24,084 nt of DNA, from assembly GCA_039649115.1 (NCBI GenBank), contig JBBWZQ010000229.1, positions 1 through 24,084 on the forward strand, in the 5' to 3' direction. The stretch is from DATEJJ01 sp039649115 (GTDB taxonomy: Bacteria; Actinomycetota; Actinomycetes; Mycobacteriales; Micromonosporaceae). Within the stretch, counting starts at the first letter, position 1. Every line of letters starts with the position of its first letter. The notes below the pieces were generated by a model. It did no database searches and had not been told where the DNA came from. It saw nothing but the letters and a program-made list of their open reading frames with translations. Shown piece after piece: positions 21,940 to 24,084 of the stretch. The position numbers were made by a program, and so were the translations under genes.

Positions 21940-23351
21940 CTCCGGACGAGCTGCGCGGGCTGTTCCTGTTCGAGGCGCTCGAGGAGGACCAGCTGCGCTG
22001 GCTGGCGGAGCGCGGCACGGTGCGGGAGTACCCCGCCGGCGGCGAGGCGTGCGTCGAGGGGCAGCCGGCCGGGTACCTGTTCGTCCTGCTCACCGGCACC
22101 ATGGGCCTGTACCGGCTGGTACGCGGCAACGAGATGGAGCTGAACCGCACCGACCAGCGGGGCGCGTACTTCGGCGCGACGCAGGCGTACGTGCGCGACC
22201 GCGACGGCACCAAGACCTACAGCGCCACCGGCCGCGCGATCACCGCCTGCTCGTTCTTCGCGCTGCCGGCCGACGACTTCGCGACGTTCATGCGCGACTG
22301 GTTCCCGATGGCCATCCACCTGCTGGAGGGCCTGTTCATGGGGATGCACAACAGCGAGGCGCTGATCGGGCAGCGGGAGCGGCTGACGGCCCTGGGCTCG
22401 CTGACCGCCGGGCTCATGCACGAGCTGAACAACCCGGCCGCGGCGACCGCCCGGGCCGCGGCGACGCTGCGCGAGCGGGTGGCCGGCATGCGCAACAAGC
22501 TCGGCCTGCTCGCCGAGTCCCGGATCGAGCCGGCGAAGCTGCGCGCGCTGACCGAGTTGCAGGAGTCCGTCATCGAGCGGGCCGGCAAGGCGCCCCGGCT
22601 CACCGCCATCCAGGCCAGCGACCGCGAGGACGAGCTGGCCGACTGGCTGGACGGGCACGGGATCGAGGCGGCCTGGGACCTGCCCCAGATCTTCGTCGCG
22701 GCCGGCCTGGACGTGGAGTGCCTGGACGACGTGGCCGGCAAGGTCGACGCGCCGCTGCTGGACAAGTCGCTGCGCTGGATCGCGTACGCGCTGGAGACCG
22801 AGCAGCTGATGACCGACATCGAGGACGCCAGCGCGCGCATCTCCTCGCTGGTCGCGGCGGCCAAGCAGTACTCGCAGCTGGACCGCGCCCCGCACCAGTG
22901 GGTCGACGTGCACGACGGGCTGGACAGCACGCTGATCATGCTGTCCAGCAAGATCGGGCCGGGCGTCCAGGTGGTCAAGGACTACGACCGGTCGCTGCCG
23001 CACATCCCGGCGTACCCGGCCGAGCTGAACCAGGTGTGGACCAACCTCATCGACAACGCCGTACAGGCCATGGCGGGCAAGGGCACGCTGACGGTACGCA
23101 CGGCCCGCGACGACGAGCGGGTCCTGGTCGCGATCTGCGACACCGGGCCCGGGGTACCCGAGGAGCTGCGCCAGCGGGTGTTCGAGCCGTTCTTCACCAC
23201 CAAGGCGGTGGGCGTGGGAACGGGCCTGGGCCTGGACATCTCGCACCGGATCGTGGTCAACCGGCACGGCGGCGACGTGAGCCTCACGTCGGTGCCCGGC
23301 GACACCCGCTTCCAGGTGCGCCTGCCGCTCGTGGAGCCGCCCTCCCGCTGA
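21936..23351 (+). CDS. Cyclic-nucleotide-binding-domain histidine kinase
   Basis: A 471-residue soluble sensor kinase. Residues 5-115 form a CRP-type cNMP-binding beta-barrel (LFEALEEDQLRWLAERG, YPAGGEACVEGQPAGYLFVLLTGTMGLYR), but the phosphate-binding cassette is not clearly canonical. The histidine box is GLMHELNNPAAA with His162 as phosphoacceptor. A helical segment of about 130 residues separates it from the HATPase: N box VWTNLIDNAVQAM (367-379), DTGPG (402-406), FEPFFTTK and GTGLGL (428-433). No receiver is attached. The preceding gene has a receiver but no kinase, and the two overlap by 4 nt (ATGA at 21936-21939), so they are the likely cognate pair. GGAGG sits 7 nt before the ATG. Cytoplasmic; signal unknown. 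Confidence 0.92.
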   Translation: MTPDELRGLFLFEALEEDQLRWLAERGTVREYPAGGEACVEGQPAGYLFVLLTGTMGLYRLVRGNEMELNRTDQRGAYFGATQAYVRDRDGTKTYSATGRAITACSFFALPADDFATFMRDWFPMAIHLLEGLFMGMHNSEALIGQRERLTALGSLTAGLMHELNNPAAATARAAATLRERVAGMRNKLGLLAESRIEPAKLRALTELQESVIERAGKAPRLTAIQASDREDELADWLDGHGIEAAWDLPQIFVAAGLDVECLDDVAGKVDAPLLDKSLRWIAYALETEQLMTDIEDASARISSLVAAAKQYSQLDRAPHQWVDVHDGLDSTLIMLSSKIGPGVQVVKDYDRSLPHIPAYPAELNQVWTNLIDNAVQAMAGKGTLTVRTARDDERVLVAICDTGPGVPEELRQRVFEPFFTTKAVGVGTGLGLDISHRIVVNRHGGDVSLTSVPGDTRFQVRLPLVEPPSR

Positions 23352-23407
23352 GCCGCCGCTCAACTGACTCGCGGCTCAACCGGCTCACCGCTCAACCGGC
23401 TCATGGC
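23352..23407. repeat. Short imperfect direct repeats between convergent genes
   Basis: The 56-bp gap between the kinase stop and the convergent ThDP-enzyme stop contains repeated GCTCA steps, with three GCTCAAC words and two copies of CTCAACCGGCTCA spaced 17 bp apart. It looks like local slippage. No hairpin terminator is visible here. Confidence 0.5.
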
Positions 23408-24084
23408 TCAGTGGCCGCGGAACGCCTCCTCCAGCCACCACGAGCCGTGCTCCGCGGTCACCTTCGCGTCCAGCAGCAGCGGCCGGTCGCGCGGCCCGGC
23501 CAGCCAGGTGCCCACGGCGGCGAGGTCCGCCGGCTCGCGCACGGTGGCCGCGTCGGCGCCGAAGCCGCGCCCGATGGCGGCGATGTCCGTCTCCGGGAAC
23601 CGCACCGTCGACAGTGGATGGTGGTCCGGGCCGAAGTGGTGCACCTCGGCGCCGTACGCGTCGTCGTTGTAGACCACCACGAGCATCGGCAGGCGCAGCC
23701 GCACCACCGTGTCCAGGTCCGCGACGCTCATCAGGAACCCGCCGTCGCCACAGGCGGCCACCGGCAGCCGGTCCGGCCGGGCCAGCGCGGCGCCGACAGC
23801 GGTGGCCAGACCCAGACCGATCGACTGGTACGCCTGGGTGAAGCAGAAGCCGCGCTCGTCCGGTACGGACAGGAACATGCTCGGGTAGCCCATGAAGTTG
23901 CCGGAGTCCACCGCCACCACGCGCGCCTCGGGCAGCGCGTCGTCCAGCCCGATGGTCAGCGTGCGCGGGTCGATCCGGCCGGACCCGCCCTCGTCCACAT
24001 AGGACACGTCCCGCCACCGGCCGCGTGCCGCGATCCGCTCGCGCAGCGCGGCGGACCGGTACCCGCCCGCGGTGTGCCCGCGGC
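23408..24084 (-). CDS. ThDP-dependent enzyme (acetolactate synthase/decarboxylase family), N-terminal part outside the window
   Basis: The C-terminal third of a thiamine-diphosphate-dependent enzyme; the frame is open to the right edge, so about 225 residues are seen. The ThDP/Mg motif is GDGGFLMSVADLDTVVRL with the closing YNDDAYG about 28 residues on. DSGNFMGYPSMFL and FCFTQAYQSIGLGLATAVGAALARPDRLPV are typical of the pyrophosphate-binding domain of acetolactate synthase, benzoylformate decarboxylase and related enzymes. A GTG at 24007 is an internal codon, since family-like sequence (GYRSAALRERIAARGRW) continues upstream. Substrate cannot be decided without the N-terminal half. The gene converges with the kinase and ends 56 bp from it. 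Confidence 0.9.
   Translation of the reverse strand, partial: RGHTAGGYRSAALRERIAARGRWRDVSYVDEGGSGRIDPRTLTIGLDDALPEARVVAVDSGNFMGYPSMFLSVPDERGFCFTQAYQSIGLGLATAVGAALARPDRLPVAACGDGGFLMSVADLDTVVRLRLPMLVVVYNDDAYGAEVHHFGPDHHPLSTVRFPETDIAAIGRGFGADAATVREPADLAAVGTWLAGPRDRPLLLDAKVTAEHGSWWLEEAFRGH

Noticed and set aside
23352..23407. GCTCAAC repeats as a CRISPR or iteron
   Set aside because: Only two or three imperfect copies of about 17 bp without spacers. Too short and too few for either.

Overview
The window is very GC-rich, with strongly GC-biased third codon positions, GTG/TTG starts and short actinobacterial-type intergenic regions. A secreted GH10 xylanase with a CBM2 module, a DUF222/HNH endonuclease and a monoderm type IV pilus operon point to an actinomycete, most plausibly Micromonosporaceae (Actinoplanes-like). 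That placement is inference: there is no rRNA or other taxonomic marker here.

Layout. 1-635 (+): 3' part of a DUF222/HNH protein cut by the window edge. 882-1658 (+): a PrmC/HemK-like methyltransferase. Its stop codon shares a CTAG with the convergent epoxide hydrolase (1655-2818, -), which lies just downstream of a secreted GH10-CBM2 xylanase (2822-4294, -). The xylanase has its own upstream region (4295-4576) with a promoter-like pair, a CGAAACTTTCG palindrome and a strong leader hairpin. 4577-16525 (-): an 11-gene type IVa pilus operon, in transcription order pilB, pilT, pilC, pilA, prepilin peptidase, pilM, pilN, pilO, then three minor-pilin genes. Two of these encode large modular proteins, one with five Ig-like (He_PIG) repeats and one with about six ricin-type lectin repeats. 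No secretin (PilQ) or PilP gene is present, as expected for a cell without an outer membrane.

16754-17590 (+): a membrane-anchored Rieske protein divergent from pilB. 17628-19499 (+): a PAS-PAS-histidine kinase-receiver hybrid. 19503-19877 (-): a small protein made of two copies of a YegP-like repeat. 19959-23351 (+): a three-gene redox/signalling cluster of a UBP-type zinc finger, a receiver/glutaredoxin-like/thioredoxin-reductase-like fusion lacking the redox CxxC, and a cyclic-nucleotide-binding-domain histidine kinase overlapping it by 4 nt. 23408-24084 (-): C-terminal part of a ThDP-dependent enzyme running off the window.

How it fits together. PilB and PilT power extension and retraction, PilC is the platform, PilM/N/O the inner-membrane assembly, PilA the major pilin and the peptidase processes prepilins. 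The modular minor pilins would sit at the tip and could bind glycans. The neighbouring xylanase with its cellulose/xylan-type binding module is consistent with life on plant polysaccharide. Hairpins flanking pilA suggest differential expression inside the operon. The most interesting elements are the lectin and Ig-like minor pilins and the CxxC-less receiver-oxidoreductase with its paired kinase.
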